DNA from: CAYFPX01 sp964519895
GTDB lineage: Bacteria > Myxococcota_A > UBA796 > CAJQPC01
Direction: 5' to 3'
DNA length: 64,000 bases
Assembly (NCBI GenBank): GCA_964519895.1
Contig: CAZFLE010000004.1
Location: forward strand, 82,179-146,178
Position 1 is the first letter of the stretch. Each line of letters starts with the position of its first letter. The position numbers and the translations under genes were made by a program. The notes under the pieces were generated by a model. The model was not told where the DNA came from. It ran no database searches and saw only the letters and a list, made by a program, of their open reading frames with translations. This document shows, piece after piece, positions 17,244-26,259 of the stretch.

Positions 17244-19486
17244 GGCAGGACCTCGCTGAGCACCTGGGCCAGGTCCTTGACCTGGTACGGCTTGGGCAGC
17301 GCGGCGTGGAAGCCCTCGTCGCGGAAGCTCCCCAGCAGCCCGTCGTTGGCGTAGCCGCTGGACGCGATCACGACCGCCGCGGGATCGACGTCGCGGAGCA
17401 GGCGCATGGCTTCGCGTCCGCCCATGCCGCCCGGAATGGTGAGATCCATGATCACAGCGTCGAAGGGACGGCCCACGGCCCGCGCGTCTTCATAGGAGGC
17501 GACCGCCTGGGCCCCATCGCTGGCGTAGGCGACCTCGTGGCCGAGCACCGCCAGCATCTCGCCGACCACCTCGCGCACCAGGTCCTCGTCGTCCATCACC
17601 AGCACCCGTCGACCGGCCTGGGCAGGCACCACGGCCGTGCGGCCGGAGTCCTCGCGGTCCGTCGTCGCTGGAGGGGCCGCCGCGGGGAGGTAGATGCGGA
17701 ACGTGGCACCGCCCCCGGGCACCGAGTCGACGGTGATCACCCCGCCGTGTCGCACCACCACAGAGTGGGAGACCGCCAGGCCCAGCCCGGTGCCCTCCTC
17801 CTTGGTGGTGAACCAGGGGTCGAAGAGGCGGCCCAGGTCGTCGCTGTCGATGCCCTGGCCCTCGTCGCTGATGGCCAGCCGCACGTAGCGGCCCGGCGCC
17901 AGCGGGCGGCCCCCTTCGCTCCAGGCCGCGCCGATCTGGACGACCGCACCCCCGACCGTGAGCACGCCGCCCCCGGGCATCGCCTGCTGTGCATTGATGA
18001 CCAGGTTGTTCAAGACCTGGGTCAGCTGGCCCCGGTCGACCAGCGCCCAGAGCGCCCCGCTGGGCAGATCGAAGTCCGCCCTGACGCTGGTGCCACGCAG
18101 GGTGAAGGCCACGACTTCGCGCACCAGGCTCTCCAGATCGAGGGACCGCTTCACGGGCTCGCCCCCGGTGGAAAAGGTGAGCAGCTGGTTCGCCAGCTCG
18201 GTGGCCTGGCGACAGGCGCTGAGTGCCTGGCGCAGCGAGTGGTGGAGCTGGGGATGGGTGGGCGCGTGGCGCCGGGCCAGGGACAGGTGCCCGGAGACCC
18301 CCATCAGCAGGTTGTTGAAGTCGTGGGCGATGCCCCCGGCCAGCACACCGAGCGACTCCAGTCGATCCACCCGCGAGGCCGCGTGTTCGAGTCGACGGGT
18401 CTCGGTCACGTCGGTGCCCGTGCCGATCACGAATTCCACCGAGCCATCGTCGTGGCGCATGTGAGTGCTCTGCCAGAGCACGGTGCGGAGCTCGCCCGCA
18501 CGGGTCAGCAGCGGGCTCTCGTAGTCGGCCAAGGGGGCGGGGCTGTCCAGGTTGGCCTGGAAGGCGTCCTGGGCCTGCTGCCGGGCCTCTGGGTTGACCA
18601 GGGCCTCCCACGCGACCCGGCCGCGCACCTCGTCTGCCGTCCAGCCGGTCAAGCGCTCACAGGCCCGGTTGAACCCCACGATCCGGCCGTCGGTGTCCAG
18701 CACCAACACCAGGGCGGCCACCGTGTCCAGGACGGCGGTCAGGAACTGCCGCTCGTGCTCCAGGGCATGCTCGGCCTCGACCCGCTCGGAGATGTCCAAC
18801 AAGACGCCGTTCCACAGGACGCTGCCGTCGAGCTGGCTGGTGGGGCTCGCCGACCCCTGCAGCCAGCGGGTTCGACCCTCGCGGGTGCGAATGCGGAACC
18901 GGTGGCTCCAGGTCTCCAGGGTGCGGTTCGAGTGGGCCTGGGAGGCGCGGAAGGCCGCGCGATCGGCGGGGAGGATCTGGCGGAACCACGCCCCGATGTC
19001 CCGGACCAGGTCCGCGGCCTTCAGTCCGGTCAGGCCCTCGATGGAGCGGCTGATGAACGGGAAGTAGGACGATCCGTCGGCCTCGAGCACGACCTGGTAC
19101 AGGGCGCCCGGCATGTGGCGACCGACCTCCTCCAGGCGAGCCAGGTCCTCGTTGTCGGTGAGCTCGGCGCGCACCCGACGGCGCAGCGCGGCCTGGCGAA
19201 CCAGCTGGGTCAGCCGGCCCTCGCGGGTCTCCAGCTCCTCGGGGCCCACGACCTCGACCCAGGCCCGGGGCGCGGCCTGGGCCAACCGGGTGACCGGTGG
19301 CGGCTCTCCCCGGTCGACCACCAGCACCAGCTCTGGCGGCTCCAGGTCCAGGGCGTCCAGGGCCTCTTCCAGGCTCACGGCCCACGCCAGCTGGGCCTGC
19401 TCGTCGGCCAGGCAGCGGGCCAACACGTCCATCCCTGCCGGATCCGGGTCCAGCACGAGCACCCGGGCCTTGGGAGGAGGGGCCAT
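17240..19486 (-). CDS. Hybrid sensor histidine kinase (PAS-PAS-HK-REC)
   Basis: A 748-residue cytoplasmic protein without membrane helices. An N-terminal receiver-like region (ARVLVLDPDPAG...) is followed by two PAS domains (about 120-235 and 245-370). The dimerisation helix carries H388 in AGGIAHDFNNLL. The ATPase domain has NNLVINAQQAM, DEGQGI, FDPWFTTKEEG and GTGLGLAVSHS. A C-terminal receiver holds DDED, D681 in IMDLTI, and LPKPY. ATG 19486 was preferred over GTG 19495. It follows the methyltransferase gene after 9 bp and is coupled to the small secreted protein. No separate response regulator or output domain is encoded nearby. Confidence 0.9.
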   Translation of the reverse strand: MAPPPKARVLVLDPDPAGMDVLARCLADEQAQLAWAVSLEEALDALDLEPPELVLVVDRGEPPPVTRLAQAAPRAWVEVVGPEELETREGRLTQLVRQAALRRRVRAELTDNEDLARLEEVGRHMPGALYQVVLEADGSSYFPFISRSIEGLTGLKAADLVRDIGAWFRQILPADRAAFRASQAHSNRTLETWSHRFRIRTREGRTRWLQGSASPTSQLDGSVLWNGVLLDISERVEAEHALEHERQFLTAVLDTVAALVLVLDTDGRIVGFNRACERLTGWTADEVRGRVAWEALVNPEARQQAQDAFQANLDSPAPLADYESPLLTRAGELRTVLWQSTHMRHDDGSVEFVIGTGTDVTETRRLEHAASRVDRLESLGVLAGGIAHDFNNLLMGVSGHLSLARRHAPTHPQLHHSLRQALSACRQATELANQLLTFSTGGEPVKRSLDLESLVREVVAFTLRGTSVRADFDLPSGALWALVDRGQLTQVLNNLVINAQQAMPGGGVLTVGGAVVQIGAAWSEGGRPLAPGRYVRLAISDEGQGIDSDDLGRLFDPWFTTKEEGTGLGLAVSHSVVVRHGGVITVDSVPGGGATFRIYLPAAAPPATTDREDSGRTAVVPAQAGRRVLVMDDEDLVREVVGEMLAVLGHEVAYASDGAQAVASYEDARAVGRPFDAVIMDLTIPGGMGGREAMRLLRDVDPAAVVIASSGYANDGLLGSFRDEGFHAALPKPYQVKDLAQVLSEVLP

Positions 19487-19495
19487 GCCATGCAC

Positions 19496-20506
19496 CTATC
19501 CGTCCCGCGCACCCCACACCTGGAACCAGCCGTCCTCTCGGAGCAGACGGGCCCAGGAGAACCGCGCCCGCAGCCGACGGCCGACGCCTGCGGTGCGCTG
19601 GCTCACGATGATCAGCTGCCCGCTTGGCGTCATGCGGCCTGGCGCCATGGCGATCAGGCGGTCCAGGGTGGTCCGATCCGCCGCCACGCCCCGGTGGAGG
19701 GGCGGGTTGCTGAAGATGGCGCCGTACTGGGTGTCGTGGGGCACAGGGGCCCACCCGTGACCGAGCACGACCCGTGCGGTGGGCAGGTTCTGGCGGGCGC
19801 AGTGCACCGACCAGGCGTCCACGTCGGTCAGGGTCCAGGACAGGCCCGGATGGCGACGGTCGACACCCAGCGCGATGAGGCCGGCGCCGCAGGCAAAGTC
19901 CAGGCAGGGTCCCTCGAAGCTCAGGTCAGCGGCGGCCTCGAGCAGCAGCGCGGTGGCGGGATCCAGCTGACCCTTGGCGAACACCCCGGGCACCGTCACG
20001 ACGTCGACCGGCTCGGCCGCTCCCGGCAGCGCCAGCGACCGCTGCGTCTGCCACTGCACCAGCGAGCCGCGGGCAGGCGCAGAGCTCCGGCGGGCCTGGA
20101 GCAGGCGACAGTGCCGCCGGGCCGCCACAGTCTCGACGGCTTCGAACAGCGGCGTCAGCCGGCGGGCCGTGGACTTGATGCCTTCGTCGTTGGCGCCGAC
20201 CACCCACAGGGGCGCGCCCTGTGGGAGCCGCCCCGCACACAGATCCAGCACCACCTCCAGCCGGGCCCGCTCCCGCGGGAGCCGCACCAGAGCCCCGGCC
20301 CAGACGCCCTCGGCAGGCTCTGCCATGGCGTACACGCCGTCCCAGGCCCGGGTGTGCCAGCGGACCGGGGCGCACCCGAGGGACGACAGGGCATCCGCCA
20401 CCTGGCCCGTGCCCTCGTCCACCACCCCCACCGGGCCCTGTGGGTCCAGCGCCAGGAGCTCCTGGGCGGCCACCTGGGCGCACGCCAGATCGCGGTTCGC
20501 GGTCAT
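19496..20506 (-). CDS. RsmC/RlmG-like rRNA (guanine-N2) methyltransferase
   Basis: A 336-residue class I SAM methyltransferase. Features of the MTS family: an N-terminal non-catalytic half, then VPGVFAKGQLDPATALLLEA, the SAM loop LDFACGAGLIALG (about residue 200) and the NPPL-type catalytic motif SNPPLHRG. RsmC and RlmG methylate guanine N2 in 16S or 23S rRNA. Which rRNA is used here is not clear, so no symbol is given. The start MTANRD was chosen because upstream codons are Gly/Ala/Arg-rich noise. It is the first gene of the operon with the hybrid kinase. Confidence 0.8.
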   Translation of the reverse strand: MTANRDLACAQVAAQELLALDPQGPVGVVDEGTGQVADALSSLGCAPVRWHTRAWDGVYAMAEPAEGVWAGALVRLPRERARLEVVLDLCAGRLPQGAPLWVVGANDEGIKSTARRLTPLFEAVETVAARRHCRLLQARRSSAPARGSLVQWQTQRSLALPGAAEPVDVVTVPGVFAKGQLDPATALLLEAAADLSFEGPCLDFACGAGLIALGVDRRHPGLSWTLTDVDAWSVHCARQNLPTARVVLGHGWAPVPHDTQYGAIFSNPPLHRGVAADRTTLDRLIAMAPGRMTPSGQLIIVSQRTAGVGRRLRARFSWARLLREDGWFQVWGARDG

Positions 20507-20544
20507 GGGCGCCGGGTATCCCCGCCCCGCCGTGGGCGCACCGC

Positions 20545-21153
20545 CTACTCGATGTAGCCGATGCCCCCCAACAGCTCCTCCAGCACCACCGGTGTGAGCT
20601 CCGCCGGCTGCTCGGGCTCGACCTGGGGCTGCTCGAAGGGCTCGATGGCCAGCCGACCCATCATCGGACGCACGTCCTGGGGCGGCGGCTCCCACATGGG
20701 CTCTCCCATCAGGATCTCACCCTGTGCCGGGTCGATCAGGCCCGGGCCGGGCTCGGTGATGTCGCCGCCGAGCGGACTCTCCTCGCAGGCCCCGGGCTGG
20801 AGCACCACCGCCGCGGCCGCAGCGCCGGTGCTCAGGCGACGCCACAGCGCCCGCCGCCGAGGGCTCAGCCGCGACGGCGTGAAGCTCCCGCAGGTCGCGA
20901 CCGGCTTGGCCAGCGGCACGTCGTCCGCGCTGACCACCCGTCCATCCGGGGTCCGGAACAGGCGCACGCAGATCTTGCCCCGGGTCTCGCGCAACAGGTC
21001 TTCGGCCTGGGCCCTGGGCAGGGCGCTCAGGTCGACCACGTCCTTGTCGCAGGATCCGCAGTGCCGGACTGCGTCGCCGCCATCCATGTCGGCCCAGGAC
21101 TCCTGGCAGCGAAAGGTGAAGGTCAGGTCTTCGAGGGTCACGCGGCGGGCCAT
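20545..21153 (-). CDS. Cys-motif N-terminal domain protein with one membrane segment
   Basis: A 202-residue protein with a strong ribosome binding site (GGGAG, AAGAAG spacer). The N-terminal 70 residues show C...W..M.....(R)HC..C.K.VVDLSAL...A..LL......ICVR, a Cys-pair domain I know from the start of many Bacteroidota and some myxobacterial secreted or anti-sigma-like proteins. An Arg-rich stretch and an Ala-rich hydrophobic segment (about 108-122) follow, then a Pro/Glu-rich C-terminal tail. The four cysteines probably bind a metal. The role is unknown; a membrane-associated regulatory role is only a guess. Confidence 0.65.
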   Translation of the reverse strand: MARRVTLEDLTFTFRCQESWADMDGGDAVRHCGSCDKDVVDLSALPRAQAEDLLRETRGKICVRLFRTPDGRVVSADDVPLAKPVATCGSFTPSRLSPRRRALWRRLSTGAAAAAVVLQPGACEESPLGGDITEPGPGLIDPAQGEILMGEPMWEPPPQDVRPMMGRLAIEPFEQPQVEPEQPAELTPVVLEELLGGIGYIE

Positions 21154-21243
21154 CTTCTTCTCCCGAGGTCGTCTGGACGGACCGACAACGGCGAAGCCCC
21201 GCAGTTCCTTACAGGCCGCGCCGCTCGGCGATACAGCTCGGCC

Positions 21244-22023
21244 ATGAAGCGCCCCGTCCACCGCGCACGGGCCCTGGTCAACGGGATCCAGGCCCTGCCC
21301 CGCCACGGCTGCAACCGCGCCGGGGATTTTGGCCTGGCCCTGGTGCTCGACCTGCTCGAAGCCGCTGCGCCCGACGCCAGGGACGCCATGCTGGGCGCGC
21401 TGCGGGTGCCCCTGTGGCGAGCCGGCCGCTCGGAGCTCCAGACCGCGGCAACGCTCTTGGGCAAGGGCTCCGAAGCCCAGGCGGATCCCGCACTCCAGGA
21501 CGCCTATGGCTGGCAGAGCCACGCTGTCCTGGCCTCGTGGCTGCCAGGGCCGGCCCGGGACGCCGCCGAGCACGCCTGGCACGCCCTGCACGAGTGGTCC
21601 GAGCCCCCGCTCTCGGCGCTGGTCAACCTGGCCGAGCTGCACCGGATGCGCGGCGAACACGGCCCGGCCCGGATGCTCCTGGGGGAAGCCCAGCAGCGGC
21701 TGCAGCGGCCCCGCCGGCGCTGCGGCGTCGCCGATCGGGACTACGGCCCGCTGGTCGAAGCGATGGACCGATGCAACGCAGGCGCCGAGCCCGACGTGGA
21801 CATGGCCCTGCTCCCGGTGGGCGACCTGGGCTTCTTGCTGGAGGCCCAGGACCGCTCGGAGCTACGGTCAGACCTGTGGTGCAGCTGGCGCCACGCCGAC
21901 CGGACCGCGAGGGCGCGGATCCGAGCGGTGTTCAGCGGGACCTGGCTGGGACCGCTGCCGGGCCCCCTGGACGCTGCAGAGCTCCAGGAGGCCGCAGCGA
22001 TCCGGGGCGCTAGCGGGCGCTGA
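21244..22023 (+). CDS. Helical-repeat protein, function unknown
   Basis: A 259-residue Ala/Leu/Arg-rich protein with TPR-like helical spacing (LVNLAELHRMRGEHGPARMLL) but no other motif. No signal peptide, so it is probably cytoplasmic. The start ATG lacks a clear ribosome binding site. The last 14 bp overlap the end of the convergent HEAT-repeat gene. It is divergent from the Cys-motif gene across 90 bp. Confidence 0.6.
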   Translation: MKRPVHRARALVNGIQALPRHGCNRAGDFGLALVLDLLEAAAPDARDAMLGALRVPLWRAGRSELQTAATLLGKGSEAQADPALQDAYGWQSHAVLASWLPGPARDAAEHAWHALHEWSEPPLSALVNLAELHRMRGEHGPARMLLGEAQQRLQRPRRRCGVADRDYGPLVEAMDRCNAGAEPDVDMALLPVGDLGFLLEAQDRSELRSDLWCSWRHADRTARARIRAVFSGTWLGPLPGPLDAAELQEAAAIRGASGR

Positions 22024-22846
22024 TCTTCACCGCCAGGCGCTGGACCTTGGGGTCCTGGTCCTGGATCAAGGCACCGGCATGGGGCAGCGCGGCGTCCATG
22101 CGGTCGAGTGCCCGCAGTGCGTTCAGGCGCACCTCGGCGTCGGCGTCCCGAAGCAGGGGCACCAGGTCGCGTGCGGTCGGGGACAGCTGGAGCACGCCCA
22201 GGCTGCGGGCCGCTCCGGCCCGAACTTCGGGCGCCGGGTCCCGCAGAGCCCGGACCAGGTCGGCCTGGAGTCGCTCGCCGTCCAGGCGGTGTGCGGCGCC
22301 TCGGGCGGCCATCCTGCGCACGGTCGGGTCCTCGTCGGCCAGCCCCAGCTGGATGGCCTCGACCCCTAGGTCAGTGCGCTGCAGGGACCAGATCAGGCCC
22401 TCCCGCACGACCGGGTCCGGCTCGTCGACCAGCAGGGCGTAGAAGGGCTCGGACTTGTCGAAGGCCGTGCGGTGGCAGACCTCGATCAGGGCGCCCCGGG
22501 TCTTGGCGTCGTCGTCGGCGTGTAGCAGCCGATCCAGGAAGATCATGTCCCAGGCCTCGGCACCGCCGGGGTAGCGGCCCAGGGCGTCGGCCCGGGACTG
22601 CATCGGCGGCATGGTCCAGTGCACGGCGGCCCGCTCGCCGTCTGCACGCCACGCGAGCACGACCCGGGCCTGGTGGGCCAGGCGCCAGTCGCTGTCGGTG
22701 GTGAGCAGCTCGAGCTCGCTGTCGGTCCAGTCGGGGTCGGACACGACCGCGGACAGGGCCCGGCCATAGCCCAGGTCGAGCTCGTGAAGTGCGATCAGGT
22801 CAGCGGGCTCGCCAGCCATGGCGGCGGTCATCAGGGTGAGCAGCAT
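22010..22846 (-). CDS. Secreted HEAT-repeat protein coupled to deiminase
   Basis: A 278-residue exported protein: MLLTLMTAAMAGEPADL looks like a signal with cleavage after AMA. The C-terminal two thirds are HEAT/PBS-lyase-type helical repeats (DEDPTVRRMAARGAA, DPAPEVRAGAARSLG, DADAEVRLNALRALD, DQDPKVQRLAVK). Such repeats usually bind proteins. The ATG begins directly after the stop of the deiminase lipoprotein gene, so the two are almost certainly cotranscribed and perhaps function together. Confidence 0.8.
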   Translation of the reverse strand: MLLTLMTAAMAGEPADLIALHELDLGYGRALSAVVSDPDWTDSELELLTTDSDWRLAHQARVVLAWRADGERAAVHWTMPPMQSRADALGRYPGGAEAWDMIFLDRLLHADDDAKTRGALIEVCHRTAFDKSEPFYALLVDEPDPVVREGLIWSLQRTDLGVEAIQLGLADEDPTVRRMAARGAAHRLDGERLQADLVRALRDPAPEVRAGAARSLGVLQLSPTARDLVPLLRDADAEVRLNALRALDRMDAALPHAGALIQDQDPKVQRLAVKISAR

Positions 22847-24448
22847 CTACTCGTCCTCCCCGTAGAGGTGGGTGGCCGTGGTCCAGTCGGCGGTGGGTGG
22901 CGTGCGAACCACGTTGGAGCCGCAGTGCACCTCGCCCAGGGCGACGTGGTACGCCTCCCAGTCGTCGAGCCAGACGAACTCCAGACCCTCGGGCATCATC
23001 GACTCGAACTCCTGGATGTAGATGTCGTCGTCGTGGCTGTCTCCGGTCCCCCGGAAGAACGGGTCGGGCGGGAACAGGATGGGGCTGCCGTCGTCGTTGG
23101 TGGCAACGATCAGGTTGGCGGTGCCCGGGATCAGCGCGGCGGTGGTGCCGCCACAGCCCTGGACTTCCTCGTAGAGGGCCGGGATGCGGATGATGTCGTC
23201 CTCGGTGAGCCCCAGCGCGTCCTTGAACAGCTGGATGTTGGGCTCGATGTAGTCCTCTTGGAGCTCCACCTGCAGAGCCGCCAGTTGGTTGTCGTCCTGG
23301 ATCTCGCCCACCGAGCTGACCTGGTGGGGGTAGCCCTTGTACTGGGGCAGCTGGAAGCTGCTGTCCAGGGTGTCCAGCCACGCCAACCCGACCTCGGCGT
23401 CGCCCACGACGAACTTGAAGCCCTTCTCCGACGACGGGTCGGGGATGAAGGTCGTGAACTCGTCGATGTGGCCCACGCACAGAAAGGACGTGTCGACCTC
23501 GAAGGGCGCCTGCACGCGCATGTCGTTCAGCATGTCCACCACGTCGTCGTTCACGTCGGCGCTGCGCCCGGCGTTGCCGTAGTAGAAGCGACCCACCGGG
23601 TACTCGACGCCGTCGACCGTCACCGGGGGCGAGATCTCCAGGTTGCCGCCGTAGTCCTGGCTCGTGGCCCGACCGGAGCCCCAGTACATGACCGGGAAGT
23701 CGGGACCGCCGTGGTAGTCCTCGGCGAAGTCGTCCAGGTCCCGGTCACGGATGGTGTCGAAGATGACGTCGATGTGCTGCTGGTCGGTGCCGGCCATATA
23801 GCCGTACTCGATCTCGTCCTGGAGCCAGACGTCGCCGTTGTAGTCGGTGCCGTCGACAGCGGTGAACTTGTCGCCCAGCGCGTCCTGGTAGCCCTCGATG
23901 AACTCGGGGTTGCTGTAGCCGAAGTAGTTCACCTCGATCGCGTAGGTGTGCTCGGCGGGCTGGAGGTGGTGGTTGAAGACCAGCGGCGACGCGACCAGGC
24001 GCAGGGTGTGGGAATCCACCACGGCGCCTTCGCTGTCCAGCTTGTCGAGGGTCAGCGTGCCCTCGACCAGGAAGTCTGCGAACTCGAGCTCGAAGACCAG
24101 CTCTTCGGCGGTGGAGATCTCGCCCACCTCGTCGGCGCCGTCGCCCAGGCGCAGGCTGCCGTTCTGGTAGATGCGGATCTCGTCCACGTCGCCGGCCAGG
24201 GTCAGCTGGATCGACTGGCCTTCTTCCATCTCGTCGATGAGCGCCTGGGAGACCACGAAGGGCACCCGGTCGTTCTCTTCTTCCAGGTTGTCGTCGTCCC
24301 AGTCCTCGTCGCCGTTCCCGTCGTCGTCGTCCAGGTTGGGGATGCCGAAGACGTCGTCGAAGACCCAGGGGAGCGGCTCGGGTTCGGGTTCGCCACCGAT
24401 TCCACCGTCGGTGCAGGCGGCCAGGGCGAGCAGGGGAGTGAGCAACAT
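22847..24448 (-). CDS. Protein-arginine deiminase-family lipoprotein
   Basis: A 533-residue predicted lipoprotein (MLLTPLLALAA before Cys; GGAGG four bases upstream of the ATG). The C-terminal part matches the catalytic domain of vertebrate-type peptidyl-arginine deiminases (PAD): WLQDEIEYGYM with D211, VGHIDEFTTFIPD with H327 and D329, GLTEDDIIRIPALYEE, and GEVHCGSNVVRTPP with nucleophile C509. These align with D350, H471, D473 and C645 of human PAD4. PADs turn arginine into citrulline and need calcium; the very acidic stretch at about 35-60 may bind metal. Expected outside the cytoplasm, on the envelope. It is followed with no gap by a HEAT-repeat gene. Confidence 0.88.
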   Translation of the reverse strand: MLLTPLLALAACTDGGIGGEPEPEPLPWVFDDVFGIPNLDDDDGNGDEDWDDDNLEEENDRVPFVVSQALIDEMEEGQSIQLTLAGDVDEIRIYQNGSLRLGDGADEVGEISTAEELVFELEFADFLVEGTLTLDKLDSEGAVVDSHTLRLVASPLVFNHHLQPAEHTYAIEVNYFGYSNPEFIEGYQDALGDKFTAVDGTDYNGDVWLQDEIEYGYMAGTDQQHIDVIFDTIRDRDLDDFAEDYHGGPDFPVMYWGSGRATSQDYGGNLEISPPVTVDGVEYPVGRFYYGNAGRSADVNDDVVDMLNDMRVQAPFEVDTSFLCVGHIDEFTTFIPDPSSEKGFKFVVGDAEVGLAWLDTLDSSFQLPQYKGYPHQVSSVGEIQDDNQLAALQVELQEDYIEPNIQLFKDALGLTEDDIIRIPALYEEVQGCGGTTAALIPGTANLIVATNDDGSPILFPPDPFFRGTGDSHDDDIYIQEFESMMPEGLEFVWLDDWEAYHVALGEVHCGSNVVRTPPTADWTTATHLYGEDE

Positions 24449-24596
24449 CGGGCCTCCAGGGGCTGGCGAGCACCATATAGCCGCGAGACGGCTGGACGGG
24501 GTCAAGATGTCGCCCCGTCGGCGCCGCCGCAAGGAAGTGTTGAAACAGCTGCGGGTGCTCACCCGGTAGTGCTGTCGAATCCTCGCGGAGGACGGG

Positions 24597-25535
24597 ATGG
24601 GCAGCTTCCTGGTGTGGTTGTGCGGGTGCTACGGGGGACTGACCCTGACCTCCTCGAGTGAGCTGGCGCCCGAGGAGAGCGATGCCTCCTGGCCCGTCTC
24701 GGTCTGGCGAGACGCCGTGATTCAGGGCATGGGCCACGGCGTGTCCTTCCTGGACGACGGCGCCGCCCTGGTCGGCATGGGGGGTGCGATCTGTGAGGTG
24801 GATCCCCACACCGGCGCCGTGGGCGGCGACTGGATGCTGCCCGGGTTGACCTGGGCGGCCGGGGTGGACGGCGGCCAGGGTCTGGCGGTCAGCGAGGCGC
24901 GGATCCGGGTGGTGTCTCCCGGGGGGGACCCGGACGCACTGGAGGGGCCCAGGGCCGCAGGAGACTGGCGCGGCGCTGCCTGGGTCGACGGCGCCCTGGT
25001 GACGTTGGGAGAGCACGCCGCGGGTTGCGAGGTCAGCTGGTGGGCTCGTCCAGAGGCCCAGCCGCTCCTGCCCGAAGCCCGCACCGCGGTGCCCCGCCGC
25101 TTCTGCCGGGAGAGCGTGGCCCTCGTGGCCGACCCCTCCTCCTGGACCGTGTGGCTCGCAGTCGACGACGAGCTCCGGGAGGTCACCCCCGAAGGCGACC
25201 ACCCGCTGGAGACACCGGCGACGCTGTTGGCCCACGACGGGGCCCAGCTGTACACGGTGGCGGAGGGGAGCGACGAGGTCCTGCGCTGGCGCGGCGGTGG
25301 CCCCGAGACCGCAGCGATCCTGTCGGGGCCCATCACCGCCCTGGACGTGACCGCCACCCTGCTGGCCGCGGTCATCGCCGGGCCGACCCTGGTGGTGGCC
25401 AGCCCCGCCGACGGCCAGGTGCTGTCCCAGGTGGACCTGCAGAGGGGCGACGTCGACACCCTGACGGTGCGGACCGATGGCGATCTCATCGGGCTGGCCC
25501 TGGGCGACCAGATCCGGTTCTACGGCGTGCGGTGA
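24597..25535 (+). CDS. Propeller-like lipoprotein (paralogue of 34251-35213)
   Basis: A 312-residue protein with GGAGG before the ATG and a short hydrophobic start MGSFLVWLCGC, where either Cys could be the lipidated residue. The body shows repeated short beta units with Asp/Gly turns, as in WD/YVTN-type propellers. The block GCEVSWW...TVWLAVDDELREVTPEGDH matches ACRVAWY...TVWLLDEGRLMHVTPQGEH in the gene at 34251, so the two are paralogues of a family I cannot name. Divergent from the deiminase gene. Confidence 0.65.
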   Translation: MGSFLVWLCGCYGGLTLTSSSELAPEESDASWPVSVWRDAVIQGMGHGVSFLDDGAALVGMGGAICEVDPHTGAVGGDWMLPGLTWAAGVDGGQGLAVSEARIRVVSPGGDPDALEGPRAAGDWRGAAWVDGALVTLGEHAAGCEVSWWARPEAQPLLPEARTAVPRRFCRESVALVADPSSWTVWLAVDDELREVTPEGDHPLETPATLLAHDGAQLYTVAEGSDEVLRWRGGGPETAAILSGPITALDVTATLLAAVIAGPTLVVASPADGQVLSQVDLQRGDVDTLTVRTDGDLIGLALGDQIRFYGVR

Positions 25536-25552
25536 CCCGGGCGGTGGGTCAC
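25532..25552. terminator. Hairpin over both stop codons of convergent genes
   Basis: GTGACCC, a seven-base loop and GGGTCAC form a perfect 7-bp stem that contains the TGA stops of both flanking convergent genes. There is no T-run, so a bidirectional terminator or RNA 3' stabiliser is an inference. Confidence 0.4.
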
Positions 25553-26259
25553 TCGGCCGGTGCAGCTTCCTCGGCGGGCTCGACCCCGACGTCCTTCATG
25601 GCGACCAGCTTGTCCATGTCGATCTTGTCCCGGGCCCGCTCCAGCTCGGCGAAGTCCACGTCGCGGCCCTGGATGCCCACGGCGAAACGCCCCACGACGA
25701 AGGCGTTGATCTCGCCCCGCCGGTCGCTCTCGTCGAACTTCTCGTAGCGCTTGACGCCCTCGCCTCCGGCGACCGTGCGCTCGAAGCCGTCGTCCCACTC
25801 CCGCTCCAGATCGACGGCAGCCCAGGCAAAGGACGCCGCGCGGATCACGCCGGACATGCCGCCGGCGTCGGTGATCACCACCGTGATCTTGCCGCCGTCC
25901 TGGGTCGTGTAGGACTGCTCGGCCTTGGAGATGCCGAACCCGGACATCGACGTCTTCTCGCCGGAGCTCTCACCGGCTTCGAAGCCGCGGAGCTTCTTGG
26001 GCAAGAGCTTCTTGAGCTCGCGGAAGTCCACCGGATCGGGCCCGCCGGTGGCGTCGCCGAGCTGCTTCATCGCGTCCTGGAGGTTCTTGGCCGCGTCCTC
26101 CAGGTTGACCTCGGTGGCCTTGTCCCCGACCTCCTTCTCGACAGCGTCGGCCAGCCCCTGGAGCGCGTCGCCGACGCCTTCGACTTCGTTGGCGGCGTCA
26201 CCGCAGGCCAGGGTGAAGAACAGGCCGGTGGCGGCAAAGGCGGCGAGGGGGCGAGACAT
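25549..26259 (-). CDS. Conserved-looking lipoprotein, function unknown
   Basis: A 236-residue lipoprotein (lipobox TLAC; GGAG five bases from the ATG). After an amphipathic helical stretch (residues 25-75) comes LLPKKLRGF, MSGFGISKAEQSYTTQDGG, KITVVITDAGGMSG and, near the end, NAFVVGRFAVGIQGRDVD. I recall this order from a widespread uncharacterised lipoprotein family in Proteobacteria and Myxococcota; no biochemical role is known to me. Confidence 0.7.
   Translation of the reverse strand: MSRPLAAFAATGLFFTLACGDAANEVEGVGDALQGLADAVEKEVGDKATEVNLEDAAKNLQDAMKQLGDATGGPDPVDFRELKKLLPKKLRGFEAGESSGEKTSMSGFGISKAEQSYTTQDGGKITVVITDAGGMSGVIRAASFAWAAVDLEREWDDGFERTVAGGEGVKRYEKFDESDRRGEINAFVVGRFAVGIQGRDVDFAELERARDKIDMDKLVAMKDVGVEPAEEAAPAE

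Noticed and set aside
17015..20557. Very long open frame (about 1,180 codons) antisense to the hybrid kinase and methyltransferase
   Set aside because: Codons mirror the real genes, the translation is Gly/Arg/Gln/His-rich without domains, and both genes on the other strand have clear motifs.
24507..24569. 20-residue Arg-rich frame MSPRRRRRKEVLKQLRVLTR
   Set aside because: No ribosome binding site, sits in the divergent promoter region before the 24597 gene, and the composition is what GC-rich non-coding sequence gives.
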